The notes: generated by a model from the letters alone, not told the origin. A DNA stretch of 64,000 nucleotides from an uncultured Lachnospiraceae bacterium (GCA_934364805.1 CAKRMH010000016.1:4572-68571); one strand, 5' to 3'; positions 26,397 through 35,744 are shown, counted from the first letter of the stretch. Numbers and translations are program-made.

Positions 26397-27305
26397 ATGG
26401 AGAAGAAAAAGCTGATCAAAAACAAAATTGTCGACACACTTCCAATGCTGTATCTGGAAACATTTATTCTGATGTTCCTGGGTCAGCTTCTGGGCGGACT
26501 TGTGATCGGAGTACCAATGGAACTTGGATTTATGCTGAATACAAAAATGCGGGAATCTGCATTTCTGAATACAGCGTACATGTATGTGATCTTTCTTGGA
26601 ATCTGGGCTGTAACGATTTTCTGGATTCTCATCAAAAAACGGAATCGACCGATCATACAGGCGATCGGGACAAAGCCGCAGGGAAATCATTGGCAATATC
26701 TGCTTTTGGGAACGGTTCTGGGATTTGCGATGAATGGCTGCTGTATTCTGGCTGCATGGCTTCATAAGGATATCGCACTGACATATGATGCTTTTCATCT
26801 GGCATCGTTTATCGGGATTTTGGTTACTGTGTTTATCCAGTCCTCTGCGGAGGAGCTTTTGTGCCGTGGTTTTCTGTATCAGAAGCTTCGCAGAAGTTAT
26901 CAGAAACCGGTAGTTGCGATCGTGGGCAATTCATTATTTTTTGCGGTATTGCATTTATTCAATGATGGGGTAACGATTCTGTCGCTTGTTAATATTTTTC
27001 TGGTGGGAATTCTGTTTTCACTGCTGGTATATTATATGGACAGCATCTGGTGTGCATTTGCGCTGCATACCGCATGGAATTTTACCCAGAATATCATCTT
27101 TGGTCTGCCAAACAGCGGTATGACGGTTCCGTATTCGGTATTTAAACTCGATGCGGCAACTGCAGCAAACAGTTTTGCATATGATGTTGGATTTGGGATT
27201 GAGGGAACGATCTTTGCGGATATTGTTTTGCTTGCCGCCTGCATTATCATCTATCTGTGGGGCAGAAAACACGGAAAACAGGCATATAATGTCTGGTCAG
27301 AATAA
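26397..27305 (+). CDS. CPBP-family intramembrane metalloprotease
   Basis: A 302-residue polytopic protein with the CPBP/Abi motifs SAEELLCRGFLYQKL (EE-x3-R), a downstream FAVLHLFNDG (F-x3-H) and ALHTAWNFTQN (H-x3-N/W). These carry the catalytic Glu and metal-binding residues of Rce1-like proteases. Bacterial relatives often process bacteriocin-immunity or signalling proteins; no bacteriocin gene is visible here. It stands alone with its own GGAG site. Confidence 0.88.
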   Translation: MEKKKLIKNKIVDTLPMLYLETFILMFLGQLLGGLVIGVPMELGFMLNTKMRESAFLNTAYMYVIFLGIWAVTIFWILIKKRNRPIIQAIGTKPQGNHWQYLLLGTVLGFAMNGCCILAAWLHKDIALTYDAFHLASFIGILVTVFIQSSAEELLCRGFLYQKLRRSYQKPVVAIVGNSLFFAVLHLFNDGVTILSLVNIFLVGILFSLLVYYMDSIWCAFALHTAWNFTQNIIFGLPNSGMTVPYSVFKLDAATAANSFAYDVGFGIEGTIFADIVLLAACIIIYLWGRKHGKQAYNVWSE

Positions 27306-27339
27306 AAATGTATAAAGAATCGGGAAAGAAGGCCGGGGA

Positions 27340-28236
27340 TTATTTTGTTAATTCCCGGTCTTTTCCCATGAAAAAGACAGCTACAGTGTCTGGTCCGGCA
27401 TGGCTTCCTGTGCAGAAATCATAGGAAGTGTTAATAAAGTCACGCACTGGAATGCGGCTTTTTATTGCATTCATTACGTAGAGCGAATCTTCGTAGGCAT
27501 CGGCATGTGCAACGCCGAGAATCTGACTGGCTGGATCTACAATGTTATTGCAGGTGAGTTCGACCAGTTCATTTAAGGCAGCTTTGCGTCCGCGGCAGTT
27601 TTTGTAAGAGACGATAAAGCCATCCTGACTGCCCTGTAAGACCGGCTTGATCCTTAACATATTGCCAATGGTGGCAACAGAGCTTTTCAGTCTTCCTGTT
27701 TTGGACAGATATTTCAGGTCTCCAACCGTAAAAATACCATTCATTCTGGCCGGATAGGTTTCAAGAATGTCAGCCACTTCATCCAGTTCCATGCCTTTTG
27801 CACGGAACTCACTTGCATAAATGGCTAAAAGTCCCTGCCCCAGAGAGGCATTCAAAGAGTCAATCAGACGGATTTTACGGTTGTTGATCGGATGTTCCAT
27901 CAGATCTTCCGCTGCCAGGCGGGCAGAATTGTAGTTTCCGCTGATATTTTTGCTCAACGAGAAATACAGTACATCCTGATTATTTTCCATGGTTTTCTGA
28001 AACGCTTCTTCAAAATCGGCAGTGCTGATCAGTCCGGTTTTGATCTCACAGCCGGTGCGCATGGCATTATAGTATTCGGCGCCTTTTTCCCGTTCTTCTT
28101 CCGGAGTAAGACCCGGGGTGTAGCAGACGAGCTCTTTTCCGTTTACATAATTTACGAATGATAATACGTGAATATCATATTGTTTCGCAATTGTGGCAGG
28201 TATATTTGCCGCAGAATCAACAAAAATCTGAAACAT
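27340..28236 (-). CDS. DegV-family fatty-acid-binding protein
   Basis: A 298-residue DegV fold: IFVDSAANIPATIAKQYDIHVL at the N-terminus, FSLSKNISGNYNSARLAAEDL around residues 92-112 and SLNASLGQGLLAIYASE, ending with SYDFCTGSHAGPDTVAVFF. DegV proteins bind fatty acids and work with FakA in fatty acid kinase systems. No FakA gene is nearby. GGAGAC lies before the ATG. Confidence 0.9.
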   Translation of the reverse strand: MFQIFVDSAANIPATIAKQYDIHVLSFVNYVNGKELVCYTPGLTPEEEREKGAEYYNAMRTGCEIKTGLISTADFEEAFQKTMENNQDVLYFSLSKNISGNYNSARLAAEDLMEHPINNRKIRLIDSLNASLGQGLLAIYASEFRAKGMELDEVADILETYPARMNGIFTVGDLKYLSKTGRLKSSVATIGNMLRIKPVLQGSQDGFIVSYKNCRGRKAALNELVELTCNNIVDPASQILGVAHADAYEDSLYVMNAIKSRIPVRDFINTSYDFCTGSHAGPDTVAVFFMGKDRELTK

Positions 28237-28314
28237 ATGCAGTCTCCTTTTTCTTTTTTATAAGTATCTCCAAAGTTTGACTATTTAAAACGAATGCCAA
28301 TACAGCCAGACGGA

Positions 28315-29664
28315 TCAGTCTATCACATGGTGATTCAGCCATTTTCCCGAATGAAAACGGATGCTGAATATGATGGCGCGAAGTGTCCAGTCACAGAACA
28401 TGCCGATCCACACGGCAATTGGCCCAAAGCCCCATACACGGCAGAGGTAAATACACAGACTTACCCGGCAAAGCCACATGGTACAGCAGGAAGTGATCAT
28501 TGAGAATTTTACATCACCTGCGGAACGCATTCCATATGGCGGAATAAATGCGAGAACCCATGAGAGGGGTTTTACAATGGTAATGAATGTAACCATGGAC
28601 AGGCACAGTTTTGCGCTGGCAGGCTCCATTCCGGCGATGATCGTGATCGGTTTTGTCAGTGCAAAAACAAGAAGGCAGCTTGCAATGACAACGGCTTCTG
28701 CAAGCCAGGACAGCTTCTTGATATAGTAGATCGCTTCATCTTTGCGGTTGGCACCGAGACATTGGCCGACTACGGTCATAAGGCCGATTCCGATTCCAAT
28801 CGCGGCAATTCCGTTTAGATTTTCCAGAATATTGGTCATTGCCTGTGCTGCAATGGCAACGGTCCCAAGGGTAGAAACCGTGGACTGGATCGCAAGTTTC
28901 CCAAACTGAAACATACTGTTTTCGATTCCGGATGGAATGCCGATAAACAGTATTTTTTTAATAAGATGAAAATCAGGACGTATCGAGAAATAATTTCGGA
29001 TAGAAATTGGTGCGTTTTCGCTTCTGAGCTGCCATATAACAACAACTGCGCAGAAAATACGTGATACGAGCGTTGAGATTGCAGCACCTTCTACGCCCAT
29101 TTGAAATCCGAAAATTAAGATCGCATTACCGGCGATATTCATGAAATTCGAGATCACAGAGATGATCATAGGATTCCGGCTGTTATTTTGCGAACGCATG
29201 ATGGATGCGCCGGCGTCATATAGTCCGATAAACGGAAACGAAAGCAGCGTAAACAGAAAGTAGGTCTGTGAATTGATCATGACATCGGGCTCTACTTTGC
29301 CGAAAATCAGACGAAGAAGCGGATTACGGAAAATCAGACAGAATGCGGACAGCATTACGGAAAGAACGACCATGACAAAAAGTACCTGCTGTGCAGAACG
29401 ATTGGCTTCTTTCTGGTTTTTGCTTCCAAGATACTGGGAACATAAAATGGCGCCTCCAGCCGACAGGGCTGACAATGCCTGAATGACAAGAATATTGATG
29501 GAATCCACAAGTGACACTGCAGATATGGCAGCAGAGCCGATATTACTTACCATCATAGTGTCTGCTGTTCCCATTAAAGAAGAAAGCAGCTGTTCCACGA
29601 TGATCGGGATCAGCAGTTTCCTTAAGTCCAGATTGTTATATAAATGATGCGTGTTATTTTGCAT
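28315..29664 (-). CDS. MATE-family efflux transporter (first copy)
   Basis: A 449-residue protein with twelve helices. The N-lobe begins LRKLLIPIIVEQLLSSLMGTADTMMVSNIG, the MATE signature, and the second lobe repeats the pattern at GIPSGIENSMFQFGK. MATE pumps exchange drugs or metabolites for Na+ or H+. The gene is transcribed in the same direction as, and just upstream of, the degV gene; co-transcription is possible. Confidence 0.9.
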   Translation of the reverse strand: MQNNTHHLYNNLDLRKLLIPIIVEQLLSSLMGTADTMMVSNIGSAAISAVSLVDSINILVIQALSALSAGGAILCSQYLGSKNQKEANRSAQQVLFVMVVLSVMLSAFCLIFRNPLLRLIFGKVEPDVMINSQTYFLFTLLSFPFIGLYDAGASIMRSQNNSRNPMIISVISNFMNIAGNAILIFGFQMGVEGAAISTLVSRIFCAVVVIWQLRSENAPISIRNYFSIRPDFHLIKKILFIGIPSGIENSMFQFGKLAIQSTVSTLGTVAIAAQAMTNILENLNGIAAIGIGIGLMTVVGQCLGANRKDEAIYYIKKLSWLAEAVVIASCLLVFALTKPITIIAGMEPASAKLCLSMVTFITIVKPLSWVLAFIPPYGMRSAGDVKFSMITSCCTMWLCRVSLCIYLCRVWGFGPIAVWIGMFCDWTLRAIIFSIRFHSGKWLNHHVID

Positions 29665-29739
29665 TGTTTATCGCTCCCCTGTATACCAGATATTATAGCA
29701 CATGATGTTCTGATTTTGGGAATCCGGAGGAATATTCAT

Positions 29740-29919
29740 ATGAAAAAAGGAATTCTGTTTCATCCAATAGTTCCATTGTTTTGGCATTGCAAGAGTGCGG
29801 CGGAATGTGATAGACTTGGGTTAAAGAAAAGACACAAGGGGCAGCAGGTTCCTTGTGTTTTTTGTAAAGATAGCGGATGGCGTTACGAAGGAGAAAAGGT
29901 GGATGAAAGAGGAACGTGA
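29740..29919 (+). CDS. Small open reading frame spanning a terminator (possible leader peptide)
   Basis: The ATG at 29740 is preceded by CCGGAGG at good spacing and opens a 59-residue frame with four Cys (FWHCKSAAEC and CVFC). The reading frame runs straight through the terminator-like hairpin at 29827-29863 and overlaps the start of the DUF4230 gene. No family is recognised. Either it is a chance frame, or translation through the hairpin controls read-through into the downstream genes. Confidence 0.3.
   Translation: MKKGILFHPIVPLFWHCKSAAECDRLGLKKRHKGQQVPCVFCKDSGWRYEGEKVDERGT
29827..29863 (+). terminator. Terminator-like hairpin upstream of the DUF4230 pair
   Basis: ACACAAGG (29832-29839) pairs with CCTTGTGT (29851-29858), extended by A-T pairs, and T6 completes an intrinsic terminator. 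It lies 40 bases before the DUF4230 start, in the leader of that operon. Confidence 0.6.
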
Positions 29920-30583
29920 AGAAAACATACGTATCAATGGGGAAAAATACGTAAAAGAGAAAAACCAATTTCCCAAATGGACAATTCCGGTGATTGTACT
30001 CCTGATACTTGCAGTTGTTGTTTTTCTGATATATAAAATGTTTTCCGGAATGGATACAGGAAAGAAAATAGCGGACAGTATCAATGAGAATATTATTGGA
30101 ACAGAAGGCGAAGTAAATACCATAACGGAATCGACGATCAAGGATGTATTTGAGATCAGCGAGCTTCAGACTGCGGATTACATTTACAATGCGATAACGC
30201 CGGTCTGCGATGAAGACGGAGAAACGGTAAAATATTATGTTGCATACGAGGGAACTGTGACAGCGGGAATCGATTTTGACAGCATAGACATTGATATCGA
30301 TGATGAGGCGAAAAAGATCACGATCACAGTGCCGGATGTGGCGATCCAGGATGCGGTGGTGAATGCCGGTACACTGGAATATATTTTCAAAAAAGATAAA
30401 TACAACAACGAAAATGTATTTAAGGAAGCATATGCAAAATGCCAGGAGGATCTGGACAAAAGAGCGGGCAGCGAGGATAAACTCCTTACGATGGCGAAAG
30501 AGAATGCAGATCAGGTGATCGAGGCACTGGTAAGTCCATGGGTTGAGCAGATAGATCCTGCATATGAGATCGAGGTCAGGTAG
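29903..30583 (+). CDS. Membrane-anchored DUF4230 protein
   Basis: The start is ATG 29903, behind AAGGAGAAAAGG; the longer frame to 29855 is rejected. One membrane helix (about 28-48: WTIPVIVLLILAVVVFLIYKMF) is followed by an extracytoplasmic domain with VFEISELQTADYIYNAI and YYVAYEGTVTAGIDFDSIDI, the DUF4230 pattern. Length 226 residues. Function unknown. A second, lipoprotein member of the family follows after nine bases, so both are probably made together. Confidence 0.78.
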   Translation: MKEEREENIRINGEKYVKEKNQFPKWTIPVIVLLILAVVVFLIYKMFSGMDTGKKIADSINENIIGTEGEVNTITESTIKDVFEISELQTADYIYNAITPVCDEDGETVKYYVAYEGTVTAGIDFDSIDIDIDDEAKKITITVPDVAIQDAVVNAGTLEYIFKKDKYNNENVFKEAYAKCQEDLDKRAGSEDKLLTMAKENADQVIEALVSPWVEQIDPAYEIEVR

Positions 30584-30592
30584 GAGGCTGTT

Positions 30593-31231
30593 ATGAAAAA
30601 GAGAGTATTACTTATTATCATGGGAATCATGTTGTTAACATTGGGAGCCTGCTCTAAGGGAAAAGAGGACACAGATCAGGCGACACAGGAAGCAGAAGCT
30701 GTAACAGAGAGCAGTGCAAAGGCAGTGGTCAATGAAGAGCCGGATATTTCCCAGATCCGCTCTATCTGCAAGCTGGCAACACTTGAATGCTATTATCACA
30801 ATGTCGCAAAGTCGGAAAAAGAGGCCGGAAGCGGACTTACACACTGGGGTGAATCAGACCGGAAATTCTGGACAGAATACACCGGAGTTGCCAAGATCGG
30901 TGTCGATATGTCAAAAGGTGACATGAAGATCAACGGAACCGAGATCACAATCTACATGCCGGAGGCAGAGATTCTCAGTATCAAGCCGGATTCCGAATCG
31001 GTTTCCACACCGGTTATTGATACGGACAGCTGGAACAGCAATCCGATCGATGCGGATGACGTGACTGGTGCAGTCAGCGTTGCACAGGATGATATCTGCG
31101 AAAGCATTCAGAATGATTCGAGTCTGCTTGCAAATGCGCAGGATCGAGCCAAAAAACTGATTGAAAATTACATTAATCAGCTTGGAGAAGCATCTGGAAC
31201 AGAATTCACAGTAAAATGGGAAAGTTTGTGA
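30593..31231 (+). CDS. DUF4230-family lipoprotein
   Basis: The signal ends in LTLGACSKG (lipobox). The 212-residue protein shares the plan of its neighbour: IRSICKLATLECYYHNVAKSEKE, then a strand-rich GVAKIGVDMSKGDMKINGTEITIYMP and a C-terminal helical segment with AKKLIENYINQL. It is a DUF4230-type extracytoplasmic protein of unknown function. Tandem location of an anchored and a lipidated form suggests a complex at the outer face of the membrane. Confidence 0.75.
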   Translation: MKKRVLLIIMGIMLLTLGACSKGKEDTDQATQEAEAVTESSAKAVVNEEPDISQIRSICKLATLECYYHNVAKSEKEAGSGLTHWGESDRKFWTEYTGVAKIGVDMSKGDMKINGTEITIYMPEAEILSIKPDSESVSTPVIDTDSWNSNPIDADDVTGAVSVAQDDICESIQNDSSLLANAQDRAKKLIENYINQLGEASGTEFTVKWESL

Positions 31232-31290
31232 TGCAGGAATGCTGTTATATGCAAAGATATAGAGGATTTTCGTAAAAAGCTGGCCTTTCG

Positions 31291-31865
31291 GAACATACTG
31301 TTAGTAAGGAACAACTATTTAATTGGAAAATTTTGAAAAATAAAGATGATAGTGTACTTGCATCTAATGCGTATGTTTTATTGACATCGGATTATTTTCC
31401 ATTTTCAAAAACGCAATGTGCAGTATTTAAAGGAACGGATAGAACAGTATTTTTAGTCAGATGGGATTGGTGGAAGCATGGGGAAGCGGTATAAGAAGAA
31501 TTATAGGTGCTGTCAGAGAATATAGTTTTCCTGTTCCGACTGTGGAAGTATTTGATGATATGTTTAGAGTTATTTTATTTAGAAATGTGCAGGACAGTGG
31601 AAATGGTAGTGATTTCGGAGTAAATGGTGGAGAAAACTTCGGAGATAAAAACAATGTCAGCAAAAACGGACAGAAGGTGACGGGTACCCAACAGAAAATA
31701 CTTGATTGCATAGCAGAAGATAAATATATTTCAGCCAAGAAAATAGCAGAGAAAATAGGTATGTCTGGGCGAACTGTTGAAAATAACATTAAAAAAATGA
31801 AAGCGTCAGAGATTTTGGCTCGTCATGGATCACCGAAATCTGGTTATTGGGAGATTATAGAATAA
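31291..31865 (+). pseudogene. Truncated AlbA_2/RecG-like ATP-binding regulator
   Basis: The first part (31291-31450) reads EQLFNWKILKNKDDSV...NAYVLLTSDYFPF...CAVFKGTDRTVFL, the middle of Schlafen/AlbA_2-type DNA-binding proteins. It is out of frame with the second part (31461-31865), which has MGLVEAWGSGIRRI and a C-terminal winged-helix (QQKILDCIAEDKYISAKKIAEKIGMSGRTVENNIKKM). An internal deletion joined the two, removing the N-terminus and centre of a protein normally near 450-500 residues. The second piece could in principle still make a small DNA-binding protein of 134 residues. Confidence 0.7.
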
Positions 31866-31898
31866 GTTATGCCTTTATGGACACGATTAGTGTGTACA

Positions 31899-31920
31899 GG
31901 TGGGGTTTTTATACCCCACC
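31899..31920. other. Strong 8-bp hairpin
   Basis: GGTGGGGT/ACCCCACC with a 6-nt loop lies 34 bases after the pseudogene stop codon. It lacks a T-run after the stem, so it is a weak candidate terminator. Confidence 0.45.
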
Positions 31921-31967
31921 TATTGTAATAGACTGGAATCATCAAAGAAGAAGCGGAGGATTTGATG

Positions 31968-32069
31968 ATGAAGGGATATAATACAGGCGACGGATACATG
32001 GGACTCGTGGAAGGCAGATATATCTTATTTGCCAGTGAATCGGAATATTACGATTATATGAATGATTAA
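31968..32069 (+). CDS. Conserved-looking 33-residue miniprotein
   Basis: A GGAGG at 31955-31959 precedes ATG ATG at 31965/31968. The product begins MKGYNTGDGYMGLVEGRYIL and ends FASESEYYDYMND. It is acidic, rich in Tyr and Gly and has no signal or membrane segment. Very similar short peptides (G-Y-M-G-x-V-x-G-R-Y-x-L-F-A-S-E) occur, as far as I recall, in many Lachnospiraceae genomes. Function unknown; the good ribosome binding site and codon pattern argue it is translated. Confidence 0.6.
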   Translation: MKGYNTGDGYMGLVEGRYILFASESEYYDYMND

Positions 32070-32149
32070 GACCAGGCGGAGAATATAATTTTAAGAATAT
32101 CTGAGGTATGGTATACTTGGGTTAGGCAATTGTAAAAGGAGATGCAGCC

Positions 32150-33139
32150 ATGCCCAAAGGGACGAACCAGAAGTTTAAATTATACCGTCTTGCCCAGATC
32201 ATGCTGGAAAACACGGATGAAGAACATTATATTACGATGCCGGAGATCTTAGATGCACTTGGAACATATGGAGTTACCGCAGACCGGAAGAGTGTTTATG
32301 CGGATCTGAGAGATCTCGGGACATTGGGAATTGATGTGGAAGGAGAGCCGGTCGGGAACCGTTATCATTATCATGTGGTGGACCGGCCATTTGAACTGCC
32401 GGAACTGAAGCTTCTGGTAGATGCGATCCAGTCCTCCAAATTCATAACAGAGAAGAAGTCCAATGCGCTGATCCGTAAATTGGAGAAGTTTGTCAGCAGA
32501 TATGATGCGCAGAAGCTGCAGCGGCAGGTGTATGTTTCCGGGCGTATCAAGACGATGAATGAGAGCATTTATTATACAGTGGACGCAATCCACAATGCGA
32601 TATCCATGAATAAAAAGATCCGTTTTCAGTATTATCAGTGGAACGTGCAAAAGGAGATGGAACTGAGACATAACGGGGCATGGTATTGCATCAGTCCGTG
32701 GGGACTTTCGTGGGAAGGAGAGAATTATTACCTGGTTGGATTTGACCAGAAGGCAGGAAAGATTAAGCATTACCGGGTAGATAAGATGTTACATATCCGG
32801 ATCATGGAGGAAGTGCGGGAAGGAAAAGAGCACTTTCAGCAGCTCGATATGGCGGATTACACCAGAAAAAGCTTTGGGATGTTTGGCGGAAAAGAACAGA
32901 ATGTAAGGCTTCGGATTAATCATGAGCTGGCGGGAGTCATGATCGACCGTTTTGGCAAAGACATCATGATGATTCCGTCTGGGGAGGATCATTTTACGGT
33001 GAATGTGGATGTCCGCATCAGCAGACAGTTTCTGGGCTGGGTATTTTCGCTTGGAGAACAGGTGGAGATTCTTTCACCGGAAGAGGTCCGAACAGCCATG
33101 AAGGAAGAACTCCAAAAGCATATGAGGCAGTATCAGTAA
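32150..33139 (+). CDS. WYL-domain transcriptional regulator
   Basis: An N-terminal winged helix (residues 1-65, MPEILDALGTYGVTADRKSVYADLRDL) is followed by a WYL ligand-binding domain (about 140-235; RHNGAWYCISPWGLSWEGENYYLVGFD) and a WCX C-terminal extension. WYL domains bind nucleotides, nucleic acids or small ligands. The aminotransferase/lyase gene begins 27 bases downstream and is probably its operon partner and target. Confidence 0.9.
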   Translation: MPKGTNQKFKLYRLAQIMLENTDEEHYITMPEILDALGTYGVTADRKSVYADLRDLGTLGIDVEGEPVGNRYHYHVVDRPFELPELKLLVDAIQSSKFITEKKSNALIRKLEKFVSRYDAQKLQRQVYVSGRIKTMNESIYYTVDAIHNAISMNKKIRFQYYQWNVQKEMELRHNGAWYCISPWGLSWEGENYYLVGFDQKAGKIKHYRVDKMLHIRIMEEVREGKEHFQQLDMADYTRKSFGMFGGKEQNVRLRINHELAGVMIDRFGKDIMMIPSGEDHFTVNVDVRISRQFLGWVFSLGEQVEILSPEEVRTAMKEELQKHMRQYQ

Positions 33140-33166
33140 GATTTGAAGCAAACGGAGGCTATACAT

Positions 33167-34375
33167 ATGACAAATAATCAGAAATTTGATTTTACAACTA
33201 TTATGGAACGAAAAGGCAGGGATGCACTTGCTGTTGACCGCATTCCGTACAAAAAGGTTACGGTGCAGGATGGATTTTCAGTTATTCCAATGTGGGTTGC
33301 TGATATGAATTTTGCAACGGTTCCTTCTGTACAGAAGGCAATGACGGACCGTATTGCGCATCCTGCATTTGGCTATTTTGAGCCACGTGATGAGTATTAC
33401 GATTCCATCATCCGGTGGCATACGGTAAGAAACGGCGTAACAGGTCTTGATCGTAATTGCATAGGATATGAGAATGGGGTTCTCGGCGGTGTGCTCAGTG
33501 CATTGAATGTATTCTGTTCAAAAGGAGACAAGGTGCTTGTGCATGCACCGACGTATATCGGATTTACATTCAGCCTCAAAAATAATGGATATGACATTGT
33601 GCAGAGTCCGTTAGTACTGGATGAGCAGGGCGTTTGGCGGATGGATTACGATGATATGGAACAAAAGATCAGGAATAACCATATCCATGCAGCTATTTTC
33701 TGTTCTCCGCATAATCCGTGCGGAAGAGTCTGGGAGCGGGAAGAGATTGAGCGCGCGATGGCAATCTATGAGAAGTATCACGTGGAAGTTGTAGCAGATG
33801 AGATCTGGTCGGATATTATTCTTGGAGACAATCAGTTTGTGCCAACACAGAGCGTTTCGGAATATGCGAGAATGCATACAGTTGCGATGTATGCACCTTC
33901 AAAAACGTTTAATCTTGCAGGGCTTGTGGGCAGTTATCACATTATATATAATCCTGTGATCCGTGATCGCATTGAAAAGGAATCCTCACTTTCCCATTAT
34001 AATGAGATGAATGTACTTTCCATGTATGCGCTGATCGGGGCTTATCAGGATATGGGATATGAGTGGACCGATGAATTGTGCAGTGTTCTGACAAAGAATG
34101 CAGAGTATGCATGCGAATATATCCGGTCACATTTTCATGGAGTGCAGGTAGCTATGCCACAGGGAACGTACATGCTGCTTTTAGATTGTACGGAGTGGTG
34201 CAAAGAACATGGAAAAACGATCACGGAACTGCAGCATGTAGGCGTTCGGGTTGGTGTGATCTGGCAGGATGGACGGCCATTTCATAGTCCATGTGGAATC
34301 CGTATGAATCTGGCACTTCCGTTCTCTTTAGTTGAGGAAGCGATGGAGCGTCTTACAAAATACGTATTTATATAG
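33167..34375 (+). CDS. MalY/PatB-type PLP-dependent C-S lyase / aminotransferase
   Basis: Fold-type I PLP enzyme of 402 residues: SVIPMWVADMNFATVP at the N-terminus is the MalY/PatB hallmark, with FCSPHNPCGRVW, VADEIWSDI and the PLP lysine in APSKTFNLAG (Lys246). It would cleave cystathionine or cysteine conjugates to a thiol, pyruvate and ammonia. The start is ATG 33167 behind GGAGG; a start at 33143 is less well placed. Located directly after the WYL regulator. Confidence 0.88.
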   Translation: MTNNQKFDFTTIMERKGRDALAVDRIPYKKVTVQDGFSVIPMWVADMNFATVPSVQKAMTDRIAHPAFGYFEPRDEYYDSIIRWHTVRNGVTGLDRNCIGYENGVLGGVLSALNVFCSKGDKVLVHAPTYIGFTFSLKNNGYDIVQSPLVLDEQGVWRMDYDDMEQKIRNNHIHAAIFCSPHNPCGRVWEREEIERAMAIYEKYHVEVVADEIWSDIILGDNQFVPTQSVSEYARMHTVAMYAPSKTFNLAGLVGSYHIIYNPVIRDRIEKESSLSHYNEMNVLSMYALIGAYQDMGYEWTDELCSVLTKNAEYACEYIRSHFHGVQVAMPQGTYMLLLDCTEWCKEHGKTITELQHVGVRVGVIWQDGRPFHSPCGIRMNLALPFSLVEEAMERLTKYVFI

Positions 34376-34400
34376 AATGTTCTAAATTGCATAAAAATAT

Positions 34401-34428
34401 TTATTAAAAATAGAATATATGATATAAT
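34401..34428 (+). promoter_or_regulatory. Putative promoter of the iron-containing alcohol dehydrogenase gene
   Basis: TATAAT (34423-34428) lies in an AT-rich gap with a weak TTATTA at 34401-34406 (16-bp spacer), giving a 5' leader of about 65 bases. Confidence 0.35.
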
Positions 34429-34498
34429 ATAACCAATATATTTGTCGAATCCATAACAATTAACATGAATTACATATTATATTCAGGAGGGTTTTATT

Positions 34499-35716
34499 AT
34501 GGCGAGATTTACATTACCAAGAGATTTGTATCACGGAAAAGGTGCTCTTGAGGCACTGAAGACATTTCAGGGAAAGAAAGCGATCATTTGTGTCGGTGGC
34601 GGCTCTATGAAGCGCTTTGGATTTCTGGACAAAGCAGAACAGTATCTGAAGGAAGCAGGTATGGAGGTTCAGTTATTTGAGGGAATTGAGCCGGATCCAT
34701 CAGTTGAGACAGTTATGAAGGGTGCTGCTGTGATGCAGGAATTCGAGCCGGACTGGATCATTGCAATGGGCGGTGGTTCTCCGATCGATGCAGCAAAGGC
34801 AATGTGGATCAAGTATGAGTATCCGGATATTACATTTGAGGATATGTGTAAGGTATTTGGCATCCCATCTCTTCGAAAGAAGGCACATTTTTGTGCAATT
34901 TCTTCCACATCCGGAACTGCCACAGAAGTAACCGCTTTTTCGATCATTACAGATTATGAGAAAGGTATCAAATATCCGATCGCAGATTTTGAGATCACAC
35001 CGGATGTTGCGATCGTTGATCCGGATCTTGCTGAGACGATGCCACAGAAATTAGTGGCTCACACGGGTATGGATGCCATGACACATGCGATCGAGGCATA
35101 TGTTTCTACGGCAAACTGTGATTTTACAGATCCGCTTGCACTGCATGCCATCAAGATGATCCAGAGAGATCTGGTTGGTTCTTATAATGGAGATATGGCA
35201 AAGAGAGATTCCATGCATAATGCACAGTGTCTGGCGGGTATGGCATTCTCCAATGCACTGCTTGGAATCGTACATTCCATGGCACACAAGACCGGTGCTG
35301 CATTTGCAGATTATGGTGCACATATTATCCACGGAGCAGCCAATGCGATGTATCTTCCAAAGGTAATTGCATTTAACGCCAAAGATGAGACGGCTAAGAA
35401 GCGTTATGGTGAGATCGCAGACTTCATGGGACTTGGAGGAGACAGTCTGGACGAGAAGGTTCAGCTTCTGATCGATTATCTGCGTAAGATGAATGATGAG
35501 CTGAGGATTCCACATTGTATTAAGAATTATGGAGCAGACAGCTATCCAACAGAGCAGGGATTTGTACCGGAGGAAGTATTTCTAGAGAGACTGTCAGAGA
35601 TTGCAGCCAATGCGATTCTGGATGCATGTACAGGTTCCAATCCGAGACAGCCGAGTCAGGAAGAGATGGAGAAATTACTGAAGTGTTGTTACTATGATAC
35701 GGAAGTAGATTTCTAA
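34499..35716 (+). CDS. Iron-containing alcohol dehydrogenase
   Basis: A 405-residue group III dehydrogenase. The NAD(P)-binding N-terminal part has WIIAMGGGSPIDAAKAMWI and SSTSGTATEVTAFSIIT. The metal site follows with DPDLAETMP, HTGMDAMTHAIEAY, GIVHSMAHKTGA and HGAANAMYLP supplying Asp and His ligands. It likely interconverts butanol/ethanol-type alcohols and aldehydes in fermentation. It stands alone, with GGAGG before the ATG. Confidence 0.9.
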   Translation: MARFTLPRDLYHGKGALEALKTFQGKKAIICVGGGSMKRFGFLDKAEQYLKEAGMEVQLFEGIEPDPSVETVMKGAAVMQEFEPDWIIAMGGGSPIDAAKAMWIKYEYPDITFEDMCKVFGIPSLRKKAHFCAISSTSGTATEVTAFSIITDYEKGIKYPIADFEITPDVAIVDPDLAETMPQKLVAHTGMDAMTHAIEAYVSTANCDFTDPLALHAIKMIQRDLVGSYNGDMAKRDSMHNAQCLAGMAFSNALLGIVHSMAHKTGAAFADYGAHIIHGAANAMYLPKVIAFNAKDETAKKRYGEIADFMGLGGDSLDEKVQLLIDYLRKMNDELRIPHCIKNYGADSYPTEQGFVPEEVFLERLSEIAANAILDACTGSNPRQPSQEEMEKLLKCCYYDTEVDF

Positions 35717-35744
35717 TTATAAAGATACGTTGTATAGTTACAGG

